Source of the DNA: an uncultured Muribaculaceae bacterium
GTDB lineage: Bacteria; Bacteroidota; Bacteroidia; Bacteroidales; Muribaculaceae
DNA: 45,662 nucleotides
Assembly: GCA_934663645.1 (NCBI GenBank)
Contig: CAKUKR010000009.1
Location: 1 to 45,662 of the forward strand
Reading direction: 5' to 3'
Positions 24,050 to 33,100 of the stretch are shown one piece after another. Numbering within the stretch: position 1 is the first letter of the stretch; the number at the start of each line of letters is the position of its first letter. Both the position numbers and the translations under genes were made by a program. The notes under the pieces are model-generated. The model saw only the letters and a program-made list of their open reading frames with translations, did no database searches and was not told where the DNA came from.

Positions 24050-25240
24050 TCACAAACGCCATGCAGCGGTGACTTTGCGGCGCACAGCGAGGATATTGCA
24101 CCCCACGATGACCGCCGTCAGCGCCACGCCGGCAAGGGGGGCGACCCACAGGCTGCCGCCTCCGCCGCCGAGTCCCTCGACTGGCGTGATGTAATAAGTG
24201 CGGAACAGCCACGTTGTCGCCAGCGCCAGCACGAGCGCAACCGAGCAGGACAGCAGGATAATGCGGCTGTACGGCGCGGCGACATCGCCTAGCGGGTGGC
24301 CCAGCTGAAGCAGCAGGTGCAGCTTGTCGCGGTTCTTCTGCATCAGCAGCGAGATGGAGAGCATTAGGATGAACAGGGAGAGGACGGTGATGACCGCGCC
24401 CACGGCCATGACTATGCCGGTGACGACATTGAGCAGGAACGAGGCTTGCGAGGCCGACTTGTCGCCGGCACTCTCAAGGTCGTGGCTATCAAGGTACTGG
24501 GCTATCGCCACGTCGCCGGGACTGCTCACGTCTATCACGAGGCGTGCCGGGTCTGCCGCCGCTTTTGCGCCGCTGCCGAACTGGCCGTTGCTCCACTGCA
24601 TGAACGCCTCCGGCACGAGGATGGTGTTCAGACGGTTGGAGAAGCCTACTATGCGGCCATCAAAGTCAGCCGCCAGCGTGCCGTCCTCGCTCGACAGCCG
24701 CAGCCGCATCGGTATGCTCCCCATGATCTGCTCCGAAATCTGCGGCAAGCCTACGGACGAGGCGAACCCGAAATTGTAGAGCGTCAGGTAGTCCTTGGAG
24801 ATGATGATAGGGACATTCCTGTCGCCTGGGGTGTAGTGCCAGTCGGAGGGGTTGACATCGATGAACCGGTCGGGTATTGACTCGAAAAACATGTATGTTG
24901 ACATCGACCTGCCGCCGTTCTCCAGCGAGGCCGCCACACGGTAGTCCGTGGCGGTAAACTTGCCGACAGCCCTCACCCAGGGCTGCCGCTCGAGGTCAGC
25001 CACCTCGGCGGCGGAGATGCGTGCGGACGCGCCGAGAGTGTTGGACGATGTCACCCGCTTGTTGACTATCAGGTAGTCCTTTTTGATGAAGCTGTCCTCG
25101 TCCTGCCATATCGGGCTGACATCCAGGTACAGCTGAAGCCCGGCGACCACTATAGCCAGGCCGATGAAGTTGGAGACCACGAAGCCGGCTATCTGTGCCG
25201 GGCTCATATTCTTGCGCAACAGGCGCGAAACGATGCTCAT
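24050..25240 (-). CDS. FtsX-like ABC transporter permease
   Basis: A 396-residue membrane protein of the MacB/FtsX/LolC-like type: one N-terminal membrane segment (~18-40), a ~220-residue extracytoplasmic domain, then three segments (~265-300, ~320-345, ~365-390). The start at 25240 (MSIVSRLLRKN) is chosen over the longer frame from 25330, which overlaps the ATPase gene and adds a Cys/Arg-rich, unlikely leader. It follows the ATPase gene by 43 bp and would form a mechanotransmission-type ABC complex with it, moving lipids, lipoproteins or peptides or driving a periplasmic activity. Substrate unknown. Confidence 0.82.
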   Translation of the reverse strand: MSIVSRLLRKNMSPAQIAGFVVSNFIGLAIVVAGLQLYLDVSPIWQDEDSFIKKDYLIVNKRVTSSNTLGASARISAAEVADLERQPWVRAVGKFTATDYRVAASLENGGRSMSTYMFFESIPDRFIDVNPSDWHYTPGDRNVPIIISKDYLTLYNFGFASSVGLPQISEQIMGSIPMRLRLSSEDGTLAADFDGRIVGFSNRLNTILVPEAFMQWSNGQFGSGAKAAADPARLVIDVSSPGDVAIAQYLDSHDLESAGDKSASQASFLLNVVTGIVMAVGAVITVLSLFILMLSISLLMQKNRDKLHLLLQLGHPLGDVAAPYSRIILLSCSVALVLALATTWLFRTYYITPVEGLGGGGGSLWVAPLAGVALTAVIVGCNILAVRRKVTAAWRL

Positions 25241-25283
25241 GTCGTGTAGTGTGTATGTGCTGTCGTATAGGTGTTTGTAACTG

Positions 25284-25952
25284 TCACAGCCGCAGCAGCG
25301 TGCAGGCGTCCAGCGCGAGCTGGTTGCCAACGGAGGTGGCTATCACCGCCGCCCCCTGCCGCTGCGCCTCCTCGGCGATGATTTCGGCGGCGATGCGGTT
25401 GTTGTCGCTGTCGAGGTGGCTGACCGGCTCGTCAAGGAAGATGAAGTCGAAAGGCTGGCAGATAGCGCGTATAATAGCCACGCGCTGCTGCTGCCCTATC
25501 GACATCCGCCCCACGGGGAAGTCCGTGCGCGCGCCTATCCCCATGCGGTCGAGCCAGCCGCGTATCTGCTCGTCGGAGGCATAGCCCGTCAGGTCGTTCT
25601 TCAGCTTGACGTTCTGCAACGCCGTCAGCTCGGGAAACAGGGCAAGCTCCTGCGGCAGGTACGCCAGATGCCGGCGGCGTATCTCCTGCCACTGCGCTAT
25701 CGATAGCGACCGTATGTCAACGCCGTCAAAGCGCATCACGCCCTCATAGTCCAGACGGCTGCCGAAGATGTATGCGCACAGGCTCGACTTGCCCGTGCCG
25801 CTGGCAGCCTCTATCAGGTAGCGGCCGCCGCGCTCAAAGCGCACATCGCGCTTCCATATTTCCGATTCGGGTATCTGCTCGTCAAGGAACACCCGCGGGA
25901 GCGTCCCCTCGAGGCTGATGACCCGTATCTCGGGATAAGTGTCTCGCTTCAT
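25284..25952 (-). CDS. ABC transporter ATPase with degenerate motifs
   Basis: A 222-residue nucleotide-binding subunit. Walker A is AASGTGKSS (49-57; the usual first Gly is Ala), Q-loop Gln ~101 (YLPQELALF), signature MSIGQQQR (150-157; LSGGQ is usual), Walker B FIFLDEP (170-176), D-loop SHLD. At the H-loop, where a catalytic His normally follows the last strand, the sequence is VIATSVG with Ser207. The C-terminus is short. It sits between a DUF4836 lipoprotein gene (17 bp upstream) and the FtsX-like permease gene (43 bp downstream). The MacB/LolD type is most likely from the permease partner. ATP hydrolysis may be slow or altered. Confidence 0.85.
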   Translation of the reverse strand: MKRDTYPEIRVISLEGTLPRVFLDEQIPESEIWKRDVRFERGGRYLIEAASGTGKSSLCAYIFGSRLDYEGVMRFDGVDIRSLSIAQWQEIRRRHLAYLPQELALFPELTALQNVKLKNDLTGYASDEQIRGWLDRMGIGARTDFPVGRMSIGQQQRVAIIRAICQPFDFIFLDEPVSHLDSDNNRIAAEIIAEEAQRQGAAVIATSVGNQLALDACTLLRL

Positions 25953-25969
25953 TGTCGTTATGATGAGCC

Positions 25970-27241
25970 TTACATCGCCTGGTTGAGCATGTATTTCAGG
26001 AAATTGTCGCTTCCGGCAGTCTTGACGGTTGCCTTCATCAGCAGTCCGCCGTGCTCCACGTACAGCATGACGGTCATGGTTGCGCCGGGGAGGAACGGGG
26101 CCTCGCCTACGTAACCGGCTACTGCGCCGCTAAACTCGCCCGCCATTTCCGAGGGTATCAGTGTGCCGTTGGGCGTGTCGCCTTGCTGCACACGCAGATA
26201 CTTGCCTTCTTCCGCCACAGTCATCTTCTGGTCAGAAAGAGCCTTTGACAACGCAGCCGTCGAGCCGTCAGCAGTGATGATGCCGGCCATGCTGCTGAAA
26301 TTGTCGCTGAAAGACACGGCGACAGTGCCGTCGATGGGGCTGACTGCAGCCATAACCTCGTCGGGGATGCCGCCGAATGTCTTGCCCAGATCGCTGACCT
26401 TGCGCACCAGGCTCTTGGGAATGTTTATCGCTGCGATATGCTGCGCGTTGCTGTTGAGCATCTTGATGACTGAAGTGTCCACCTTGCCGGTCGGCAGCTG
26501 GTATTCCGCCATTTTGTACTTCGAGTTCAGCACCTTGGCTGTCATTTCCGCCTTCCCCTTGTTGAAGTTGATGCCGCCAGCTATGTATGAAGCGTCCTTG
26601 AACAGCATCGACAGCGCCAGGCTGCCGTACTGCGAATTGGAAACGCCCGCGCCCATTTCATGCAGGGCGCTAATGTCGCCGATGTATGCGATTTCCCCCT
26701 CCTTGAGCAGGTCGTCGCAGTATGCCGAAGAGGCGAAGCTGCGGTTTTGGCTCAGTTTGGAATACGACTTTATGTTGGTCGGGTTGAGCGTGCCGCCCGA
26801 CAGCAGCATCCACAGCTGGTCACCGATGACGGCAAACTTGTCGCTGCACTTCACCCCGTCCTGCTCGGTGAACTTGACGTTCCCTTCCTTTTCGAGCGAC
26901 GCAACGGTAGCGGCAGCGTCAGAGAGGTGCATGGTCATGTACAGGTATCCGCCGTCAGCGAACATTACCACCGGCGTGGGTTTCCACGCCTTGAACAATT
27001 CATCTGCATTTGCCTTGCCGCTGTTCTTGCGTACCAGCGCTTTGAGTGATTCAGCGCCGCCCGCGTCATCGATGATGCTTTCAGTGTCTATTACAGCCAC
27101 CACGCCCGCGCTCGACGGCACGGTAGACAGCAGCTGCCGGGCCACATCCTGCGAGTCGCTGGAGCAGGAAGCCAGCAGACACGCCACGACTGCGAGCATG
27201 ACCGCAGCCGCCGAAAAAAACTTGTGAAATATCTTGTCCAT
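25970..27241 (-). CDS. DUF4836-family lipoprotein
   Basis: A 423-residue exported lipoprotein: signal peptide with lipobox (ACLLASCSS, Cys ~26), then STVPSSAGVVAVIDTESII, the opening typical of DUF4836 proteins of Bacteroidales. The rest contains repeated beta-rich units (YLYMTMHLSDA, GTVAVSFSDNF, GTLIPSEMAGEFSGAVAGYVGEAP). Function unknown. It is the first gene of a probable three-gene operon with the ABC ATPase and permease, suggesting it is a partner or substrate of that transporter (inference). A minus-10-like element is at 27301-27308. Confidence 0.82.
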   Translation of the reverse strand: MDKIFHKFFSAAAVMLAVVACLLASCSSDSQDVARQLLSTVPSSAGVVAVIDTESIIDDAGGAESLKALVRKNSGKANADELFKAWKPTPVVMFADGGYLYMTMHLSDAAATVASLEKEGNVKFTEQDGVKCSDKFAVIGDQLWMLLSGGTLNPTNIKSYSKLSQNRSFASSAYCDDLLKEGEIAYIGDISALHEMGAGVSNSQYGSLALSMLFKDASYIAGGINFNKGKAEMTAKVLNSKYKMAEYQLPTGKVDTSVIKMLNSNAQHIAAINIPKSLVRKVSDLGKTFGGIPDEVMAAVSPIDGTVAVSFSDNFSSMAGIITADGSTAALSKALSDQKMTVAEEGKYLRVQQGDTPNGTLIPSEMAGEFSGAVAGYVGEAPFLPGATMTVMLYVEHGGLLMKATVKTAGSDNFLKYMLNQAM

Positions 27242-27300
27242 ACTTTCGTGAAATTGATGGGTTATACTTGCTGGTTAAAACGTTTCTGTCCTAATAACGG

Positions 27301-27308
27301 CAAAATTA
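27301..27308 (-). promoter_or_regulatory. Promoter element of the DUF4836 operon
   Basis: TAATTTTG on the minus strand, 59 bp before the ATG at 27241. No TTTG at the usual upstream distance. Confidence 0.4.
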
Positions 27309-27378
27309 GATATAAATCGCGAGATTGCCGCACCGTCATAGTGAAAAACACAGGCGACAGCAGAAATAAACGTTTATT

Positions 27379-27410
27379 TTTGGCAGCATCGGCAAAAAGG
27401 CTTATCTTCG
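27379..27410 (+). promoter_or_regulatory. Promoter of the fructose-bisphosphatase gene
   Basis: TTTG (27379-27382), 20-bp spacer, TATCTTCG (27403-27410), one mismatch from consensus. The leader of about 95 nt is very GC-rich (27421-27480), with GGCGCGGTT repeated at 27427 and 27471. Confidence 0.6.
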
Positions 27411-27512
27411 CATCATAATCCGCTGCGGCGCGGTTTCCATTGGGGCTACCCCTCGCGGAGCTGCCGCCCCGGCGCGGTTATCATACTGTCTAACCTTTAA
27501 TCAAACATACCC

Positions 27513-29498
27513 ATGAACCAGCCATGCCCACAAGGCACCTGCAACAAGCGGCTGCTCGAGGTGCTCTCGCAAAACTTCGGCACGGTGACTGCTGCTGCCG
27601 CAGAAATCATCAATCTGGAGGCTATCCTGAACCTCCCGAAGGGGACGGAGCATTTCGTAGCCGACATACACGGCGAGCACGAGGCGTTCAGCCACATCCT
27701 CCGCAACGCCTCGGGCAACATCAAGCGCAAGGTGCAGGAACTGTTCGGCAACACGATGCGTGACGACGACATCCGCCAGCTCTGCACACTAATCTATTAC
27801 CCGGAGCGGAAACTGGAGCGCATCAAGGAGGAAGAAGAGGGTGACATGACCGACTTCTACCACATAACGCTGCACCGTCTGGTAAAGGTGCTGCAGCGCG
27901 TGTCCTCGAAATATACCCGCTCTAAGGTGCGCAAGAACCTCCCCAAGCAGTATGCCTACATCATCGAGGAGCTCCTGCACGAGTCCCCTGCGGACATCAA
28001 CAAGCAGAAATACTACAACCGCATCATCGAGACCATCATCACGACAGGCGAGGCGGACGCTTTCATCAAGGCGATATGCAATGTGATACAGCGTCTCAGC
28101 ATCGACCGTCTGCATATCCTGGGCGACATCTACGACCGCGGCCCGGGTGCGCATATCATCATGGACAACCTGAGCCGCTACCGCTCGTATGACATACAGT
28201 GGGGCAACCACGACGCGCTGTGGATGGGCGCCGCTGCGGGCAACGTCTGCTGCATCGCCAATGTGCTGCGCATCTCGCTGCGGTATGCCAACATGGCGAC
28301 ACTCGAGGACGGCTACGGCATCAACCTCGTGCCGCTCGCCTCGTTTGCCATGGACGTGTACGGCGACGACCCCTGCGAGGTGTTCATGCCCAAAGTCCCG
28401 GCTGACGACACGGAGCACAACGAGAAGAGCCGCCGCCTCATAGCTCACATGCACAAGGCCATAAGCGTGATACAGTGGAAGCTCGAGCATGCCCTCATAG
28501 CGCAGCACCCTGAATGGCACATGGAGGCTCGTGACATCCTCCATACCATTGACCGCGAGAAGGGCACTGTCGAGATCGAAGGCCGTACATTCGAGATGCC
28601 TGACCTCAATTTCCCGACTGTCTCCAAGGAGAACCCTTACGAACTCACAGAAGAAGAGCGCGAACTGGTCGAGAAGCTGTCGCACTCGTTCATGATAAGC
28701 GACAAGCTGCGCCAGCACATGGACATCATGTTCTCTCACGGCTCTATGTACACCGTTACCAACTCCAACCTGCTCTTCCATGCCTCTGTGCCTCTGAACG
28801 AGGACGGCTCGCTCAAGGAGGTGGAAATACGCGGCCGCAAGTACAAGGGCAAGGCTCTGCTCGATGCCGTGGACTACCTGATGCGCTCGGCGTTCAACCC
28901 CGATGCTGACGCTGATGACCGCAAGTTTGCCATCGACTATTACTGGTATCTGTGGTGCGGCGCAGACTCCCCGCTGTTTGACAAGGGTAAAATGGCGACA
29001 TTTGAGCGTTACTTCCTCGACGACAAGGATATACGCCACGAGGAGAAGGGTTTCTACTACAAGTTGCGCACTTCTGCCGACGTATGCCGAAGCGTCCTTG
29101 CAGCCTTCGGCATAGAGGGTGAGCATGGGCATATCATCAACGGTCATGTCCCCGTCAAGGCCTCCAAAGGCGAGACGCCTGTCAAGGCGGACGGCCTTAT
29201 GATGGTCATTGACGGCGGCTTCTCCAAGGCGTACCACAACACCACCGGCATTGCAGGATATACGCTCATCTACCACAGCCGGGGCTTCCAGATGGTGCAG
29301 CACGAGCCTTTCACCTCTGCCGAGGACGCGGTGCTGCGAGGCACGGACATCGTTTCCACCACTCAGATAGTCGAGCTCAACTCCGACCCTGTGCGCGTGC
29401 GCGACACCGACATAGGCCGCGAGCTGCAGCAGCAGATCAATGAGCTGGAAGAGCTGCTCCACGCATACCGCACCGGAGCAATCAAGGAACGTAAATAA
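27513..29498 (+). CDS. fbp: Fructose-1,6-bisphosphatase, class III
   Basis: Hydrolyses fructose-1,6-bisphosphate to fructose-6-phosphate in gluconeogenesis. At 661 aa it matches the large class III enzyme of Firmicutes and Bacteroidetes, a metallophosphatase unrelated to the class I enzyme. Metal-binding motifs are FVADIHGEHEAF (49-60), LGDIYDRGPG (~200-210) and WGNHDALWMG (~229-238), with later His in GHIINGHVPVK and IDGGFSKAYHN. It has its own promoter; downstream is the vsr-like gene on the same strand after a hairpin. Cytoplasmic. Confidence 0.96.
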   Translation: MNQPCPQGTCNKRLLEVLSQNFGTVTAAAAEIINLEAILNLPKGTEHFVADIHGEHEAFSHILRNASGNIKRKVQELFGNTMRDDDIRQLCTLIYYPERKLERIKEEEEGDMTDFYHITLHRLVKVLQRVSSKYTRSKVRKNLPKQYAYIIEELLHESPADINKQKYYNRIIETIITTGEADAFIKAICNVIQRLSIDRLHILGDIYDRGPGAHIIMDNLSRYRSYDIQWGNHDALWMGAAAGNVCCIANVLRISLRYANMATLEDGYGINLVPLASFAMDVYGDDPCEVFMPKVPADDTEHNEKSRRLIAHMHKAISVIQWKLEHALIAQHPEWHMEARDILHTIDREKGTVEIEGRTFEMPDLNFPTVSKENPYELTEEERELVEKLSHSFMISDKLRQHMDIMFSHGSMYTVTNSNLLFHASVPLNEDGSLKEVEIRGRKYKGKALLDAVDYLMRSAFNPDADADDRKFAIDYYWYLWCGADSPLFDKGKMATFERYFLDDKDIRHEEKGFYYKLRTSADVCRSVLAAFGIEGEHGHIINGHVPVKASKGETPVKADGLMMVIDGGFSKAYHNTTGIAGYTLIYHSRGFQMVQHEPFTSAEDAVLRGTDIVSTTQIVELNSDPVRVRDTDIGRELQQQINELEELLHAYRTGAIKERK

Positions 29499-29522
29499 CA
29501 CACTATTCTATAACTGTTTTGA

Positions 29523-29556
29523 GGGGGGATGTCAATGCATGCGTTGGCATCCCCCC
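29523..29556 (+). terminator. Hairpin between fbp and the Vsr gene
   Basis: A 13-bp stem with one G-U pair (GGGGGGATGTCAA / TTGGCATCCCCCC) and an 8-nt loop, 25 bp after fbp. No T-tract follows, so termination strength is uncertain. Confidence 0.5.
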
Positions 29557-29574
29557 TGCCCAAACGACGGGACT

Positions 29575-30105
29575 ATGGACAGAATGACCGAGGAACAACG
29601 CCGCCGCTGCATGGCTGCGATACACTGCCGCGACACCAAGCCTGAGCTCGTGGTGCGCAAGTTCCTCTTCAGCCGTGGCTTCCGATACCGGCTGAACCAT
29701 CCCCGCCTGCCCGGGCGGCCAGATATCGTGCTGCGCCGATACCGTACTGTTATTTTTGTCAACGGCTGCTTCTGGCACGGTCATGAGGGCTGCCGGCATT
29801 TCACGCTGCCCAGGAGCCGCACCGAATATTGGCAGGCCAAGATAGACCGCAACCGCGAGCGCGACAAGCGTGTGACACAGCAGCTCACCGCCATGGGGTG
29901 GCATTGCATCACGATATGGGAATGTCAGCTGCTGCCCAAGGTGCGACAGCAGACCCTCGAGTCTCTCGTATATACATTGAGCCTCATCTACCTCGGCGAC
30001 CGCAGCCCCGCCCGTGGGCTGCCGCGTCCGTACGCAGAGGGGGCTGCCGTCGTGCTGCATACGGCCGCAGAGCCGGAAGCTGCTTACGGCAAATCCGATA
30101 AATAG
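29575..30105 (+). CDS. vsr: Very-short-patch repair (Vsr-like) endonuclease
   Basis: A 176-residue Vsr-type nuclease that nicks DNA 5' of T:G mismatches arising from 5-methylcytosine deamination. Expected residues are present: E24 (TKPELVVRK), catalytic D50 in LPGRPDIVL, the VNGCFWHGHEGCRHF zinc/active-site block (H68, H70, Cys), RTEYWQAKIDRNRERD and GWHCITIWECQL. The ATG at 29575 is just after the hairpin; a second ATG at 29584 is possible. About 45 residues after the core (from ~130) exceed the usual length. No cytosine methyltransferase gene is in the window, so it is an orphan here. It converges on the DUF2723 gene. Confidence 0.9.
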   Translation: MDRMTEEQRRRCMAAIHCRDTKPELVVRKFLFSRGFRYRLNHPRLPGRPDIVLRRYRTVIFVNGCFWHGHEGCRHFTLPRSRTEYWQAKIDRNRERDKRVTQQLTAMGWHCITIWECQLLPKVRQQTLESLVYTLSLIYLGDRSPARGLPRPYAEGAAVVLHTAAEPEAAYGKSDK

Positions 30106-30161
30106 CAGCTCTCATGCGGGAATAGCAGTGGAGGCGGTGAAGGTGGCCTTTGAGGAGGCAG

Positions 30162-33100
30162 TTACTGTTTACTTCCGATGGTTTTCATCCAGATGTCACG
30201 ATGTCGCTGAATGTCGATGCCTCGCAATGTCGGAGAGTCTGCTATCTGTGTGGAATCAACGCCTAAGTCAAGGAGTATCTGCACCGACTCGTAGAGAGTG
30301 TTGCGGGCCAATCGCGTAGTGGCTTTGGTGTATCGGCGGTAGCGCGGCGACAGGGCGGAGAGGTAGCGGCTGTAAGCGGCACAGCGTTCCAGCTCGGCGT
30401 ATGCCAGTTGCGTCGCTTCGTGGCGGTATGCATTGTTTCCGGTCAGCTTCCACAGCCGCATGTATATCCGGGCCAGTTCTCCGCCGTTGGAGTAAGTCAT
30501 GCCGCCGGTGAGGTTTGAGGCGTGAGGCACGATCTCGCTTGGAAACCATTTGCGCGACAGTTGTGCCAGCCGCAGAGCCTTGTCGCGGTCGGCGGGCAGA
30601 GAGTCGCGGTCGAGCAGCTGCAAGGCTGTGCTTGCCATGAGGTGACGGATTACATTGACCTGCATCCTCCCGGGCACGTCGACATAGTGTGCGCTGCTCA
30701 CTCCGCAGTCGTTGAAGCGGCTGAGGATGATGTCTGCGGTGCGCGACAGCGACGTGTATTCGTCGGTCACGCCGAGTATGCGTGACAGCCCCTCGCGGTG
30801 TGTATATGCAGCCAGCCCTGCCTTGTCGTCATCGCCGAGCGCGGCAATCCAGCATACGGGACGCAGGCCGGCGTTGTTGGCGATGATGTCGAGTATCATC
30901 AGCTTTTTCAGGCGCAGGCTGCTGCGCCCGCCGGCGACGCTGCGCAGGTCAACGGTGACGGAGTCCGTTGCGCCGGGAATGGCGAACCGCAGGCTGTCGG
31001 CGGCGATGCAGAGGCGTTTGCCGGGCGTGGGCTTCTCGCGGAAGAGGCGGTGCAGTGCCTCGCGTGCATCGGCTGTGCCGCTGCCGATGTCAACGGTGTT
31101 GTATGCCTGCATGGCTACGGCGTTCATCTTTTCAGGTGGGATGGATAGTTTCACCGGCTTGCCGCCGCCAGTGGGCTGGGCGAGCTGGGCGATGTACCAT
31201 GGCTGGGCGATGTATGCAAGGTTGACAGTGCGTATGTCAGTGCGCACCCCTTCGGTCTCCTGAATGTACCATAGCGGGAATGTATAGTTGTCGCCGTTCA
31301 TGAACAGTATTGCGTCTTTCGGCAGCGGATTGACAATGTTGAGGGCGATGTTGCGGGTTATGGTGCGCCCGGAACGGTTGTGGTCGGGGAGGTTCTCGGC
31401 GAGCATGATGACCGGCGTGGCGACGACAGCCAGAGCCGCTGCCGCTGCGAGCGGACGGCGGACGGCACGCCAGCGTCGTCCCGCCCAAGCGGAGAGAGCG
31501 GCCTCGATGAGCGACGTTGCGCCGATGCCTATCCAGATGCACCAGGCATAGAACGAGCCGACAAACGAGTAGTCGCGCTCACGCGGCTGGCCGGGAGTCT
31601 GGTTCAGGTAGATGACTATTGCCACGCCCGTTAGTATGAACAGCAGCATGGTGACGGCAAACTGCCGGCGGCTTCGCGTGAACTGGTAAGCGATGCCCGC
31701 GATGCCCAGCAGCAGCGGCAGCAGCCAGTAGACGTGATGCCCGGGGTTGCCCCGGCCGATGTCGTCAGGCATCTTGCTGATGTCGCCGAGCATAAGATTG
31801 TCTATTGGGCTGATGCCTGTGATGAAGTTGCCGGCGTCGGATTCGCCCTGCGCGTACACCTCATTCTGCCGCCCCACGAAGTTCCAGAGCAGGTATCGGA
31901 AATACATGTAGCTCATCTGGTAGCCGCCGAGCATGGCGAGGTTCTGCCAGTATGTCGGGCGCAGCCCGGTCTCCTTGACGCGCTTCCCGGTCAGGTTGTC
32001 GTATTTCCCGACGGCGTTGCCTGCAGAATCCACGGCGTATGACACCTCGACGGTGTCCATATTCTCGCGGGTCATTCCCGCCCAGCCGCCGTATGCCTCG
32101 ATGTCGTCGGGGTCGGTGCTGTATATGCGCGGAAACCACATATTCAGTTCCGGCGCGTAGCGCATCTTCTGCCCTATGAGCATGCCCGAATACTGCACGC
32201 GCCCGGTCGAGTCGGACACGGGGTGGTAAGCGGTCTTGCCGCCATAGCGGAACGGTCGCGTGTATGAAGCCGTCACGCGCCCGGTCACGGAGTCTTTCGC
32301 CATGTCCTCCACATAGAGCGGCTTGCTGTAGGGTGTAGGGCCGTAGAGCAGCGGGTCGCTGCCATACTGGTCGCGGTGGATGTATGACTGCAGGGCGAAG
32401 ATGTTGCCTGGCGCGCCTTGGTTCATCGGCGGTGAGGCTGCGCCGCGTATCATGATCAGCGAATATGAGCAGTATCCCAGGAACAGCATCGCGGCAGACC
32501 ATACGGCAATGTTGCATACGGCCATTGACATGCGCCGGCGGCACAGCACGCCGAGTGCGAGAAGCAATGCGCATATCGCCGCGCCGACGGCGATGTTCCC
32601 TCCGAAGGACAGCAGCCCGCAGAGCCACAGGGCGAGGGCGGTGAGCGTCAGCGAGAGTATGCGCCGCTTTTCTCCGTTGGTGGCGGCTGCGGCGGCTGTC
32701 AGGACTGCGAGGGTGACGGCAGCGTATGCCAGCACGCCGCTGTGCATGGGCAGGTGAAGCGTGTTGACGGCGAGCAGCTCCAGCGTGCCGGCCATTGCGA
32801 GGGCGGCGGGCATCATGCCGAAAAGGACGGCGGCAATGGCGACAAGGCTTGCGGCCATAGCCAGTATGAGCATACCGGGGCGCAGGTTGTCGCGGCGGTA
32901 GAAGAGTATCACGAGCGCGGACACTGGGAGTGTCAGCAGGTTGAGCTGGTGAACGCCGACGGCAAGGCCGGTGACGTATGCCGTCAGCACGAGGTATCGC
33001 GAGGCGTGCGGCTTGTCCATGTTCTCTCCCCATAGGAATGTCAGCCACAGCGACAGGGCTGTCAGCATAGCCGACATGGCGTATACTTCAGCCTCGATAG

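Noticed and set aside
24050..25330. Longer permease start at 25330
   Set aside because: It overlaps the ATPase gene by 47 bp and adds a Cys/Arg/Thr-rich leader before the natural MSIVSRLL start at 25240.
26163..27227. 354-codon plus-strand open frame
   Set aside because: Antisense to the DUF4836 lipoprotein gene; low-complexity Ser/Ala-rich product.
27789..29501. 570-codon minus-strand open frame
   Set aside because: It lies entirely opposite fbp, whose motifs are complete; no signal or domain in the antisense product.
31861..33048. 395-codon minus-strand open frame in the DUF2723 gene
   Set aside because: Out-of-frame shadow on the same strand; Arg/His/Pro-rich translation typical of frame shift in GC-rich DNA.
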